From assembly GCA_904373255.1 (NCBI GenBank), contig CAJFFD010000003.1, forward strand, positions 1 through 49,864: a DNA stretch of 49,864 bases. The letters are read 5' to 3'. This document shows, piece after piece, positions 9,802-19,215 of the stretch. The DNA is from an uncultured Clostridia bacterium (lineage in GTDB: Bacteria > Bacillota > Clostridia > Christensenellales > Borkfalkiaceae). A program made the translations under genes and the position numbers. Position 1 is the first letter of the stretch; each line of letters begins with the position of its first letter. The notes beneath the pieces are model-generated. The model was not told the origin of the DNA. It saw only the letters and a list, made by a program, of their open reading frames with translations, and did no database searches.

Positions 9802-12800
9802 ATGATGCTGAAACACGGAGAGATCATCGCTGCGCTGACAGCCGGGCAGAAACAGGAACTGGCGGCGTCATTGCGCGCGTTTTCGCCCGACCGGGTGCCG
9901 GAGGGGATTCGGCCCTTCCGCTGTGCAGACATTTCGCAGGCGGGAGGGGAAACATTCCCTTCGTTCCGCGCGCTGGCAAACAGCTGGAACGCGGCGCTCG
10001 TGGGGGAGGTATGCGGCGCGCTCGCGCGGCAATGCGCCGGGGGCGAGGCGGCGCTTCTCTTCGTTCCGCCCGTAACCGTGGGCACAATACCCTGCGGCGA
10101 TGCCGTTTCGGAAGACCCCTGCCTGATCGGGGCGTATGCCGCGGAGATCTCCTCGGCGGTGCGCGGGGCGGGGGCTTTGCCCTGTTTCCGGTTTCTGCCC
10201 GACGAAAAAAATGCGGCACTGCTCGACGGCGTGCCTGAGCCGCGCGCCGTGTACGATTATTTTCTTGCCGCCCTTGCATATCTCCCGCGGGAAGGATTGG
10301 CTGCGGTGCTTCCCGCTCCCGGAGAAAAAGAGAATCCGAATATGGCGGAGGCGCGGCGGGCGCTGCTCGGAGCCGTGCGCGAAGGCGGCGTTGCCCTGTG
10401 CGAAAATGCGGCGGGGCGGGAAGCGGCTGCGCTGGCGGAGGGGTGCGTACTTGCGGACGGAGATGCCGCCGGGGTGGAGGCATCCGGCAAAGACGTGACC
10501 GACGAAGCCGCCGACAGGGCGATCGGACTTTCGGAACTTGTGCATGCCGCGCGGGAAACCGCCGCGGAACCGGTCGATACGGCGGAAGACGCCGCGCGCC
10601 GGGCTGCGGAGGAGTGCATCGTCCTGCTCTCCAATACCGGCAGCATTCTGCCGCTGCGCGAGGGGAGTTCCGTAGCCGTGCTGGGGGCTGCGGGGGAAGA
10701 ATTTTGCGCCGCGCTCGAAGGCGCGGGGCTGCGCTGCACGGGGTTCGCCCCGGGATATGCGCCCGAGAGGGAACGAAGCGACGAACTGATCCCTCCCGCC
10801 TGCGAACTGGCGGCGAAGGCGGATGCCGCCGTCGTATTCCTTTCGGGTACGGGCGCCGCGGAGGAGCTTCCCGCCAACCGCCTCGCTCTGCTCGCCGAAG
10901 CGGCGCGCGCCAATCCGAACCTTATAGCGGTCATTCCGCCGCAAGATCCGTGCAGCGTATCCTTCCGCGTCGGCGTTGCGGCATTGCTCGTTGCGGGCAT
11001 AGAAAGCGCGGAATCCCGCGCAGCGCTTGCCGGTGTTCTGGCGGGCAGGGTTTCGCCGGGCGGCAGGCTCGCCGCATCGCGGTATGACGACGCGGCAGGA
11101 TATTTCGGCTCGCTTCTGAACGGGAAGGAAGAGGGCTCGTTCCGCATCGGAGAGTTTGTCGGCTATCGGCGCGACGAGGCGGAGCAGACGCCTGCGGCTT
11201 ACCCCTTCGGGCATGGACTGGGATATTCGGAGTTCGAGTATTCTCAACTGAAAATCTTGTATTCCGCTGCGGAGGTGACCGTCCGCAACGTCGGCGGGCG
11301 CGACGCGTACGAGGTCGTGCAGCTGTATGTCGGCAAGGCGGATTCCGCCCTTCCCCGCCCGAAAAAGGAATTGAAGGGGTTCAAAAAGATTTTTCTCCGC
11401 GCCGGCGAGTCGGCGACGGTGAGTTTTCCGCTCTCGCCCTCGGCGTTTGCCGTGCGCAGCGGCGGGAACAGCGTAACGGAGGGAGGGGTGTACGAAGTTT
11501 CGGTCGGCGCGTCTTCCGCGGATATACGGCTGAAAACGACAATGCTTGCGGCGGGCGAGATGCTCGAGCGCGGCGGCGACGACGCTTCCTTCTACCTTCG
11601 GAACCGTTCCAACGTGTTGGCAGGCAATTATACGCTCGGCAGGGTCGTGCAGGTTCCGCCGCGGGGGAAAAAGATGCTGTCCGCGGGGAAAACGCTCGTG
11701 CTGATCTCCGTTTTGAGCGCCCTGTTTATCGCGTTGCTGCATTTTGCCGGGGCGGTCAGCCTGTTCAATACCGATGTGTTCTTTTCTCTGATCCTCCTGT
11801 TTGTCTGCCCCGCCTTGCTGATCGTGGGGGCGGTTCTGTTCATTGTGGGAAAACGGAGGCGGAGAGCGGCAAAGGCGAGTGCGCCGATCGTTTCGGACGG
11901 GTGTCCTGCGGAAACCGTGCGTGCAGGCGGGGAAAAGAGCTATGAAGAACTGTTCGACGAGGCGTTCGGCAGGGAGCGGAAAACGGAGGAGCGCCCCGCC
12001 GCATCCGCGTCAAAACGGCTCGGAGCGGACGAATCCGCCGCGTATATCGACCCTTCCTATACCATTCGGGATGCAGAATCGGAGCTTGCCGCCTGCTGTG
12101 CCGCCCGCGGGATTTCCCTGGGGGAGAGCGGAACGCGCAGCCTGCTTGCGGCTTTCTGCGCTTCGCGGCTGATTTTTGCCGAGGTCTCTTCGGCGAAGTA
12201 TCTGCCCGCGCTCGCACAGGCGCTCGGAGATTTCTTCGGCAGCGGCGGGTATTACGACGACGTTTCGGCGTATACGCAGCCCGCCGACCTGTTCGGCGCG
12301 GTGCGGAAGGAGGAAGGCGCGCAAACGGAGGCGGCGCGCGCGGCGGAAAATGCCGCGGAAAAGAAGCATGCCGTCTGTGCGGCGGTGCTCGGCGGCGTTT
12401 TGCTCCCGCCCGAAACGCTGCTCGGCTGCGTTGCCGGCTCCTTCGCGGCGACGCCGGGCGCGGAAGGCGCGCTTCCGCCGAACGTATGGCTCGTGTGCGG
12501 CGCCGAGGCGGGTTCCATGCCCGCTGCCGGCGAAGCGCTGGCGGAGGCGGCGTGCAGCATCCGCCTGGATATTGCGGGTACGGCAGCCGCGGAAGGGCAT
12601 CCTGTGCGCGCGCTCAATTATTACCAGCTGCTGCGGCTTGCGCGAAAGTGTACGAAGGAATTTCTGCTCGACGAAGACGCGTGCTGGAAAAAGGCAGACC
12701 GCCTGGAAAAAGCGGCGGCAAAGGCATCGCCATCGACCTTCCGGTTCGGGAACAGGCTGTGGCTTAAAACGGAGAGGTATTCTTCCGTCCTCCTCGCGCT

Positions 12801-12960
12801 GGGCGCGGAGCAGGGGGAGGCGTTCGACGATGCGGTGGCGGCGTGCATTCTGCCCGTGCTGTATTCGGCGGGAAAGGAATGCCTGCCCGAAGCGGAAAAG
12901 GAGCTGGACGAGGCGTCATTCCCCGAATGCCGCAAACAGCTTGACGGGTACGGGGTGTAA
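9802..12960 (+). CDS. GH3-like (probably inactive) protein with Fn3-like domain, TM hairpin and C-terminal degenerate McrB-like AAA domain (operon gene C)
   Basis: GH3-like stretches SEDPCLIGAYAAE, PFGHGLGYSEFEYSQLKI, VRNVGGRDAYEVVQLYVG…PKKELKGFKKIFLRAGE; TM TLVLISVLSALFIALLHFAGA…FFSLILLFVCPALLIVGAVLF; C-terminal similarity to the neighbouring AAA protein. Confidence 0.8.
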   Translation: MMLKHGEIIAALTAGQKQELAASLRAFSPDRVPEGIRPFRCADISQAGGETFPSFRALANSWNAALVGEVCGALARQCAGGEAALLFVPPVTVGTIPCGDAVSEDPCLIGAYAAEISSAVRGAGALPCFRFLPDEKNAALLDGVPEPRAVYDYFLAALAYLPREGLAAVLPAPGEKENPNMAEARRALLGAVREGGVALCENAAGREAAALAEGCVLADGDAAGVEASGKDVTDEAADRAIGLSELVHAARETAAEPVDTAEDAARRAAEECIVLLSNTGSILPLREGSSVAVLGAAGEEFCAALEGAGLRCTGFAPGYAPERERSDELIPPACELAAKADAAVVFLSGTGAAEELPANRLALLAEAARANPNLIAVIPPQDPCSVSFRVGVAALLVAGIESAESRAALAGVLAGRVSPGGRLAASRYDDAAGYFGSLLNGKEEGSFRIGEFVGYRRDEAEQTPAAYPFGHGLGYSEFEYSQLKILYSAAEVTVRNVGGRDAYEVVQLYVGKADSALPRPKKELKGFKKIFLRAGESATVSFPLSPSAFAVRSGGNSVTEGGVYEVSVGASSADIRLKTTMLAAGEMLERGGDDASFYLRNRSNVLAGNYTLGRVVQVPPRGKKMLSAGKTLVLISVLSALFIALLHFAGAVSLFNTDVFFSLILLFVCPALLIVGAVLFIVGKRRRRAAKASAPIVSDGCPAETVRAGGEKSYEELFDEAFGRERKTEERPAASASKRLGADESAAYIDPSYTIRDAESELAACCAARGISLGESGTRSLLAAFCASRLIFAEVSSAKYLPALAQALGDFFGSGGYYDDVSAYTQPADLFGAVRKEEGAQTEAARAAENAAEKKHAVCAAVLGGVLLPPETLLGCVAGSFAATPGAEGALPPNVWLVCGAEAGSMPAAGEALAEAACSIRLDIAGTAAAEGHPVRALNYYQLLRLARKCTKEFLLDEDACWKKADRLEKAAAKASPSTFRFGNRLWLKTERYSSVLLALGAEQGEAFDDAVAACILPVLYSAGKECLPEAEKELDEASFPECRKQLDGYGV

Positions 12961-12991
12961 CGCGGCGCTGCCGTTCCGCGGGAGGTATTGC

Positions 12992-14740
12992 ATGAACACG
13001 GAAGATCTTTTGTATCGCGCGTTCCGCGATTACAGGGAGAATACGGAGCATGACCGCGACTGTGAAAGACGCCGCCGCGCCCTGACGCGCGCCGGCGGGA
13101 ACGACGCGCTCGAGGTCATCGAAACGGAATGCGAAATTGAAAACGACTGGCTTGAGGCTGCCGAGGAGGGGCTGGAATACATCGGCAGGGCGATCGGCGA
13201 AGAGCGGCAGTTCATCCGTTCCAACGGCGAGGTCGTGCCGATCGAAAAGGTCAAGAGCGTTTCGCGCGAATCGGCGGAGCATCTTTCGCGGCACGGAGAG
13301 TTCATTACGCGGCGGCAGGGCGAAGACATCGTTCCGGATAAACTCTACACGGTGGAGCGGCTCAACGATTACACCGTATACGAGAACAGATTTTTGTATA
13401 TGCTCCTGTGCTATCTGCGCGATTTTATCTCCTACCGCTACGGAAAAATCACGGAGTATGTGAATACATACCGCGGGCGGCTGCGCGTGGAAAAAACGGC
13501 GGATACGGGCGCGCGGCGCACCTCCGTGACCCTGGTGGCGGAAGACGTGCGGAAAAACGACGAGCGCATACTCGAAAAGAGCGGCGTAAAAAGCCAGCTT
13601 TCCCGCATGGACGGCGCACTCAAAACGGTGCATCTGCTGCTCGGCACGCCGCTCATGCAGGAGGTGGCAAAGGTTCCGATGCTCAAGCCTCCGGTCACGG
13701 AAACGAACGTCCTGAAAATGGATAAAAATTTCAAGGGCGCTCTGCGGCTGTATTATTTCCTCGTTTCGTATCAAAAGGACGGGTTTACCGTCAGGCAGAC
13801 CACGCGCCGTTTCAGTCCGCTCCCCGATGGCGCCGCCGATGAATTTTCGGAGGCGGAGGAGCTTGTGACCTTCCTTATGTATGAGTACGGGATGCAGATC
13901 GGGGAGGAACTGCGCCGCGCATATCTGGAAGAACAGGAACGGCGGAAGCGGGAGGAGGCGCGCCGGGAAGAGGAGCGTTTCCGCGGCTTGCGCAAACGCG
14001 TGAGGGAATCGGGCGTCGGGGCGGAGGAATATATGCTCCTTCTGGAAAGCCGCTGCCGCAGCCTCGAAAAGGAAAAGGCATCGCTCGCCGAAGCATATTC
14101 CCGCAGCGAGGGCATGCTGGCGGAGTCGGTCAAGCGCGGCGGAGAACTGGAACTTGCGCTGCGCGAAAGCCGCGAAGCGCTGGAAAGCGCAGAGGCTGCG
14201 CACCGCGGCGAACTGGAAAGCGCAGAGGCTGCGCACCGCGGCGAACTGGAAAGGCTCGCCGGCGAACGCCGAGCCGAGGTTTCCGCGCTGGAAGAGCGGT
14301 ACAGGGGTGAACTCTCCGCGCTCCGCCTCGAGCATGAAAGAGAACGCGCGGCGGGCGAAAAAGCGTTCGCGGCGGAGCGGGCGAAGCTGGAAGAAGCGCG
14401 CGCGGATGCCGAAGAGCGGTTCGCCTGCTCCGAAGAGATGCGGGAACGTGCGGAAGCCGCCGCCGCGCGTGCTGACGGGGAGCGGATTCTGGCGGAGGCG
14501 AGGCTGAACGCCGTTAAAAGCGAGTACGGCGCGTTCGGCGAGGAGGAAGATTTCACCTCGATGGAACGATTCGACGAGATCGAGCGCCAGTACCGCGCTT
14601 TCCGCGCATTCTTTAAAAAAGAGTGGCGGAAAGCAAAAAGGAGGATACGAAAGGAGGCGTTCGCCGATGTTTTCGCCGCCGAAGATAAGGGCGGCGGGCA
14701 GGATTCGGGCAAAGAGGACGGAAAACCGGGCAAATCATGA
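12992..14740 (+). CDS. DUF2357-like protein with long C-terminal coiled coil (operon gene D)
   Basis: ATG at 12992 after GGGAGG; DKLYTVERLNDYTVYENRFLYMLLCYLRDF and PPVTETNVLKMDKNFKGALRLYYFLVSYQ resemble DUF2357 motifs; Ala/Glu/Arg-rich coiled coil follows. The ORF-track start at 12176 is an artefact. Confidence 0.7.
   Translation: MNTEDLLYRAFRDYRENTEHDRDCERRRRALTRAGGNDALEVIETECEIENDWLEAAEEGLEYIGRAIGEERQFIRSNGEVVPIEKVKSVSRESAEHLSRHGEFITRRQGEDIVPDKLYTVERLNDYTVYENRFLYMLLCYLRDFISYRYGKITEYVNTYRGRLRVEKTADTGARRTSVTLVAEDVRKNDERILEKSGVKSQLSRMDGALKTVHLLLGTPLMQEVAKVPMLKPPVTETNVLKMDKNFKGALRLYYFLVSYQKDGFTVRQTTRRFSPLPDGAADEFSEAEELVTFLMYEYGMQIGEELRRAYLEEQERRKREEARREEERFRGLRKRVRESGVGAEEYMLLLESRCRSLEKEKASLAEAYSRSEGMLAESVKRGGELELALRESREALESAEAAHRGELESAEAAHRGELERLAGERRAEVSALEERYRGELSALRLEHERERAAGEKAFAAERAKLEEARADAEERFACSEEMRERAEAAAARADGERILAEARLNAVKSEYGAFGEEEDFTSMERFDEIERQYRAFRAFFKKEWRKAKRRIRKEAFADVFAAEDKGGGQDSGKEDGKPGKS
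14183..14248 (+). repeat. 33-nt tandem duplication (2 copies) encoding ESAEAAHRGEL
   Basis: GAAAGCGCAGAGGCTGCGCACCGCGGCGAACTG twice in tandem. Confidence 0.95.
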
Positions 14741-16137
14741 GAAAGATGCAATTCAAAAAGGGAAAAATCGAAAAAAAATATCTCGTCGTGCTGGCGGCGT
14801 TTGTCGCGGCGGCAGTGCTGTTGGGTACTGCGGCGGGCATTCTCGTCGGCAGGGGAGGCGGCAACCTGCCCGCCTGGCTCACCGTCATCGTCATTATCCT
14901 TCTGGTGGCGCTGCCCCTGCTCGTGCTTGCGCTGCTGTTTGCGGTCGCGGGGGAAAAGCGCGCCGAGCCTTCCGCAGCACCGCGCGGCTCCGCGGCGGAA
15001 AACGGCGGGGCTGCGGCGGAAGGCGAAACGGCGGAGCCTGTACCCGCAAAAGGGCAGAAAACGCGGTTCGACGGACTGACCCGCATAGACGGGCGGCGCG
15101 AAGCCTTCGGCAGGGAACAGTTCGACGACGACGTAACGCTTCCCGTGCTCTGCCGGGAGTTCCGCAATTTTGCGGCAGGGTGTTTGGGATTGTATTACGA
15201 GGAATCGGATATACGCAGGTTCGTCGCGGGGTTGGCGGTATCGCATATCATGATATTGCAGGGCATGTCCGGCACGGGCAAAACTTCGCTCGCATACGCT
15301 TTCGGCGAGTATCTCGGCAATCCGTCTGCGGTCATACCCGTCCAGCCCATGTGGAAAGAGCGCACCGATCTGATCGGATATTATAACGAATTCACCCGCC
15401 GGTTCAACGAAACGGATCTGCTTAAAAAGATGTACGAGGCGAATTACAGCCGCAAAATTTACATTACGGTACTCGACGAAATGAACATAGCGCGGGTGGA
15501 GTATTATTTTGCGGAATTTCTTTCGCTGCTGGAACTGCCCGACGCAGATAAGCGGAATCTCGCCGTGGTATCCGACGAATGGCGGAGCGACCCGCTGCAA
15601 TTCGACGACGGGCATATCCGCCTGCCCGCGAATATGTGGTTTATAGGTACGGCAAACAACGACGATTCCACCTTTGCGATCTCCGACAAGGTGTACGACA
15701 GGGCGATGGTCATGGAACTGGAGCGAAAGGCAGAGCCGTTCGCGGCGGAACGCCCCGCCCGGCGCTGCATCAGCGCACAGCGGTTTGCCGAACTTACGGA
15801 GTACGCAAAACGGGAATACGGGCTTACCGAACGAGACCTGCGCAGGCTGAAACGGCTCGATGCCTACCTTACGGATAAATGCCGCGTGACGTTCGGAAAC
15901 AGGATTATGAAGCAGATCTCCGAATATGTAGCCGTATACGCGGCTTGCGGCGGAGACGCGCTGGAAGCTCTCGACGATATTCTGGCGAAAAAGGTGCTGC
16001 GGAAGCTGAGCATGCAGAACCCCGTGTTTATCAAAAATATCGGCGGGGATCTGTGTAAATTCCTCGACGGGTTGTTCGGGGAAGAAAATATGCCCCTGTG
16101 CAGGGATTTCGTGCGCCGCCTGGAACAGATGATCTGA
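14737..16137 (+). CDS. Membrane-anchored McrB-like AAA+ ATPase (operon gene E)
   Basis: Two N-terminal TMs; Walker A GMSGTGKTS; PMWKERTDLIGYYN; Walker B YITVLDEMNIARVEYYF; LPANMWFIGTANNDDSTFAISDKVYDRAMV. Confidence 0.9.
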   Translation: MRKMQFKKGKIEKKYLVVLAAFVAAAVLLGTAAGILVGRGGGNLPAWLTVIVIILLVALPLLVLALLFAVAGEKRAEPSAAPRGSAAENGGAAAEGETAEPVPAKGQKTRFDGLTRIDGRREAFGREQFDDDVTLPVLCREFRNFAAGCLGLYYEESDIRRFVAGLAVSHIMILQGMSGTGKTSLAYAFGEYLGNPSAVIPVQPMWKERTDLIGYYNEFTRRFNETDLLKKMYEANYSRKIYITVLDEMNIARVEYYFAEFLSLLELPDADKRNLAVVSDEWRSDPLQFDDGHIRLPANMWFIGTANNDDSTFAISDKVYDRAMVMELERKAEPFAAERPARRCISAQRFAELTEYAKREYGLTERDLRRLKRLDAYLTDKCRVTFGNRIMKQISEYVAVYAACGGDALEALDDILAKKVLRKLSMQNPVFIKNIGGDLCKFLDGLFGEENMPLCRDFVRRLEQMI

Positions 16138-16155
16138 CGGCGGCGGGGAAAGGAG

Positions 16156-19107
16156 GTGACGGTTACGGTCGGCAGAAAAAAATGGATTCTCATACTCGGC
16201 GCGGCGGCTGTGGGCGTCACCGTGCTTCTTGCGGTACTGTTGGGGCTTACGGCGGGCGGATTCGGCGCGGGGCTGCCGCAGCTTACCTTTTCTTCGGCGG
16301 CGGAAGAGTTTCTGTACGACGGGCAGGCGCACGGCGGGAGCCGATGGGAGCTGACCGGCGGCAGCCTGCCGCAGGGGTATACGGCAGCCGCGGATTTCCC
16401 GCAGGGCAAAACGCAGGCGGGGACTTATGAAAATACTTTTTCCGTGCGCATTTCCGACGAGGAAGGAACGGACGTATCCGATTCTTTTCGCATTTCCTAT
16501 GAGTTCGGAACGCTGAAAATCCTGCCGCGCGGCATTGTCCTTTCCACTGCCGACGCGAGCAAGGAATACGACGGAACGCCCCTGACGAACGGCGCGTATG
16601 AAGTCGATTCGGCAATGCTGCTGGAGGGGCATTCCATGCAGATCGAGGTGACCGGCAGCCGGACGGAGGTGGGGGATTCGCCCAACACGGCTTCCGTCAC
16701 GGTCACGGATGCAAGCGGGCAGGACGTTTCCGCAAATTACGCCGTTTCCGTGAACGAAGGGACGCTCTCCGTCCTGCCTGTCGCCGTTACGGTCGTCACG
16801 TCTTCGGATACGAAGGTGTACGACGGCGAGCCGCTGTCCTGTTCCGAATACAGCGTTACGGGTCTGCGGGACGGGGATACGTTTTATGCCGACCTTCCCG
16901 CGCGGCAGACGGACGTGGGAAAGTGCGAAAACATCGTCGGCGATTACCGCGTGGAGGATTCTTCCGGGAACGACGTGACGGGATTTTACGGGTTCGAATT
17001 TCTCTGCGGGGAACTGACGGTTACGCCGCGCACCGTTACCGTCCGCTCGGGGGATGCGTCCAAGCAGTACGACGGAACTCCCCTCGTCTGCGGGGATTGG
17101 GAAATCGTGTCCGTCACGCAGCCCGTCGGAGGTCACGAACTTCTCGTCAGCGTCTCCGGCACGATCACGGAAGTGGGGGAAGTGCCGAACACGATCGCGC
17201 AGGTGGTTGCCCTCGACGCGCATGGAAAGGATATTACATATAATTACGAGATCAAAGCGCAGGAAGGAAGATTGGTCGTCAAAGGCGAAGGCGGCTCGGA
17301 CGATCCGGGCGGGATCGCCGGTTCGGGCGGCGGCGGGCTTGCCGCAGACGGGTCGCTCGGCGGCGGTATGCTGGAAGGCGGCAGCGGCGAAGACGTTCTC
17401 GCTCTGCGTGTTTTTTCGGATACCGGCGGGCAGGTCTATCTTCGGCTGAAAAGTTTCGGCGATTACGCATTCCGCAGCTGGGAAGAAGCGGAGCCCTATG
17501 CCGGCAGGATTGACGGGAAGTATTCCCTGAACTACATGGCGGGCATCGCCCTGCGCGAGGCGGGCGTACAGCGGTCGTATATGCGCCTGGAAGTCGCTTC
17601 CGACGATTACCTGCTGCCGTATTATCTCGATCCGAGCGAACTGGATTACCGCGTACAGGGCAGCGACGTCCTTTACGAAGGGGATACGGGCAGCATCTAT
17701 TCGATGTATTACTATTCGCACGACTACCTTGCTTCGGGAATATCCGCCGTCAGTCTGGGCGAGTACGCCGAAGCGGAAAAGGCGTATGCGGCGTATGTGC
17801 GCGAGCATTATCTCGCGGTTCCCGATTCCACGCGGCAGTATATGGATAAAATCATTGCCGAGCAAAGATTCGACAGGAACGACCCCGGTATCCTCGCTTC
17901 CGTGGCGGAATACATACAGGGCGCGGCGGAATACGATTTGCAGTACGATACCGCCCTCGACGGAGAAGAGGATGTTGCCGTGGCATTCCTGCGCGATTAT
18001 AAGAGGGGGATCTGCCGCCATTACGCGAGCGCGGCGACTCTCCTGCTTCGCTCTCTCGGCATCCCCGCGCGCTATACCATCGGGTATGCGGGGCAAACCG
18101 CCGCGGGCGAGTGGACGGATATTTCGGCGGAAAACGCCCACGCCTGGGCGGAGGCTTATGTCGACGGGGTCGGCTGGGTCTATGTGGAAGTCACGGGCGG
18201 CGGCGCTGCCGCGGGGACGGGGATCCCCGGCGGCGGTTCTGGCGGCTCGGGCGGAAAACCGGGCGATTCGGGTGAAAATCCGGGCGATCCGGGCGGCGGC
18301 TCGGGCGGTTCGGGCAGCGGCATTACGATGAAGCTGGAAGTCAAACCCGTGGACGAATATATGAAATACGACGGGGTGACCACGCTCACGCATTCCGGCG
18401 CGCTGCAGGGATTGAGCGCCCTTACGGAGAAGGGATATACATACGAAGCGGAGGTTTCCGGCTCCCGGCGCGACGTGGGCATCAGCGTCTGCCGCATTGT
18501 CCGCCTTCGCCTGTTCGACCGCGAAGGAAACAACGTTACCGGGCGGTTCGACATTCGTTACTCTCCCGGGAAACTGCAGGTATACCTGCAGGAGATCACA
18601 GTCGTTACCGCGAGCGCCGGCAAGGTATATGACGGCACGCCGCTCACGGCGGACGGGTGTTCTCTGAAAGGGAACCTGCTGGCGGGGCATACGCTCGGTG
18701 TTTTTTCCGCAACGGGCAGCATCACTTCCGCCGGCAGAAGCATCAATACTTTCAATATCTCCGTTCTGGATGCGGAAGGGCGGAACGTTACATATATGTA
18801 CAAAGTCAACGCGGAATACGGCATCCTCGAAGTTTCCCCGCGCGAAATCACGATTGCTGCGGGGAGCGCGGAAAAGGCGTACGACGGCTCGGCTCTCGTC
18901 TGCGGGGATTATACGGTCTCTTCCGTGTACGACCGGGCGCTGCCGGAGGGGCATACGCTCGTGGTTGCGCTGTTCGGTTCGCAGACGGAGATCGGGCAGA
19001 GCGAAAACAGCGTTACGGCGTATACGGTCACCGATGCGGACGGAAACGACGTGACCGATAATTATTCCGTGCGGATCGTCAGCGGCACGCTGCGAGTAAC
19101 GCCCTGA
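16156..19107 (+). CDS. MBG-domain repeat protein with transglutaminase-like domain (operon gene F); start approximate
   Basis: xKxYDGTPLxxxxY…DVSANYxVxxxxGTLxV repeats flanking a transglutaminase core GICRHYASAATLLLRSLGIPARYTIGYAG…NAHAWAEAYVDGVGWVYVEVTG. Confidence 0.9.
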   Translation: MTVTVGRKKWILILGAAAVGVTVLLAVLLGLTAGGFGAGLPQLTFSSAAEEFLYDGQAHGGSRWELTGGSLPQGYTAAADFPQGKTQAGTYENTFSVRISDEEGTDVSDSFRISYEFGTLKILPRGIVLSTADASKEYDGTPLTNGAYEVDSAMLLEGHSMQIEVTGSRTEVGDSPNTASVTVTDASGQDVSANYAVSVNEGTLSVLPVAVTVVTSSDTKVYDGEPLSCSEYSVTGLRDGDTFYADLPARQTDVGKCENIVGDYRVEDSSGNDVTGFYGFEFLCGELTVTPRTVTVRSGDASKQYDGTPLVCGDWEIVSVTQPVGGHELLVSVSGTITEVGEVPNTIAQVVALDAHGKDITYNYEIKAQEGRLVVKGEGGSDDPGGIAGSGGGGLAADGSLGGGMLEGGSGEDVLALRVFSDTGGQVYLRLKSFGDYAFRSWEEAEPYAGRIDGKYSLNYMAGIALREAGVQRSYMRLEVASDDYLLPYYLDPSELDYRVQGSDVLYEGDTGSIYSMYYYSHDYLASGISAVSLGEYAEAEKAYAAYVREHYLAVPDSTRQYMDKIIAEQRFDRNDPGILASVAEYIQGAAEYDLQYDTALDGEEDVAVAFLRDYKRGICRHYASAATLLLRSLGIPARYTIGYAGQTAAGEWTDISAENAHAWAEAYVDGVGWVYVEVTGGGAAAGTGIPGGGSGGSGGKPGDSGENPGDPGGGSGGSGSGITMKLEVKPVDEYMKYDGVTTLTHSGALQGLSALTEKGYTYEAEVSGSRRDVGISVCRIVRLRLFDREGNNVTGRFDIRYSPGKLQVYLQEITVVTASAGKVYDGTPLTADGCSLKGNLLAGHTLGVFSATGSITSAGRSINTFNISVLDAEGRNVTYMYKVNAEYGILEVSPREITIAAGSAEKAYDGSALVCGDYTVSSVYDRALPEGHTLVVALFGSQTEIGQSENSVTAYTVTDADGNDVTDNYSVRIVSGTLRVTP

Positions 19108-19215
19108 CGGGCATGGAACGGTTTGAAAAAGCAAATGTGTATTGTAAAATTTGCGGCAATCCGAAGCGCGACGCGGCTATATCGGCGCTGAAATCCGAAA
19201 AAGGAGGAAGGGCGG

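Noticed and set aside
12176-12991. N-terminal extension of the 854-aa ORF in the track
   Set aside because: Overlaps gene C out of frame, Arg/Ser/Pro-rich; real start is ATG 12992 with a Shine-Dalgarno
14737-16137. Classical McrBC restriction system
   Set aside because: AAA protein is membrane-anchored, no McrC nuclease or DNA-binding domain seen, and neighbours are envelope proteins
13771-19134. 1787-aa minus-strand ORF
   Set aside because: Antisense to genes D-F, which have clear family motifs and ribosome sites; low-complexity Arg/Ala/Ser composition typical of an antisense frame in GC-rich coding DNA
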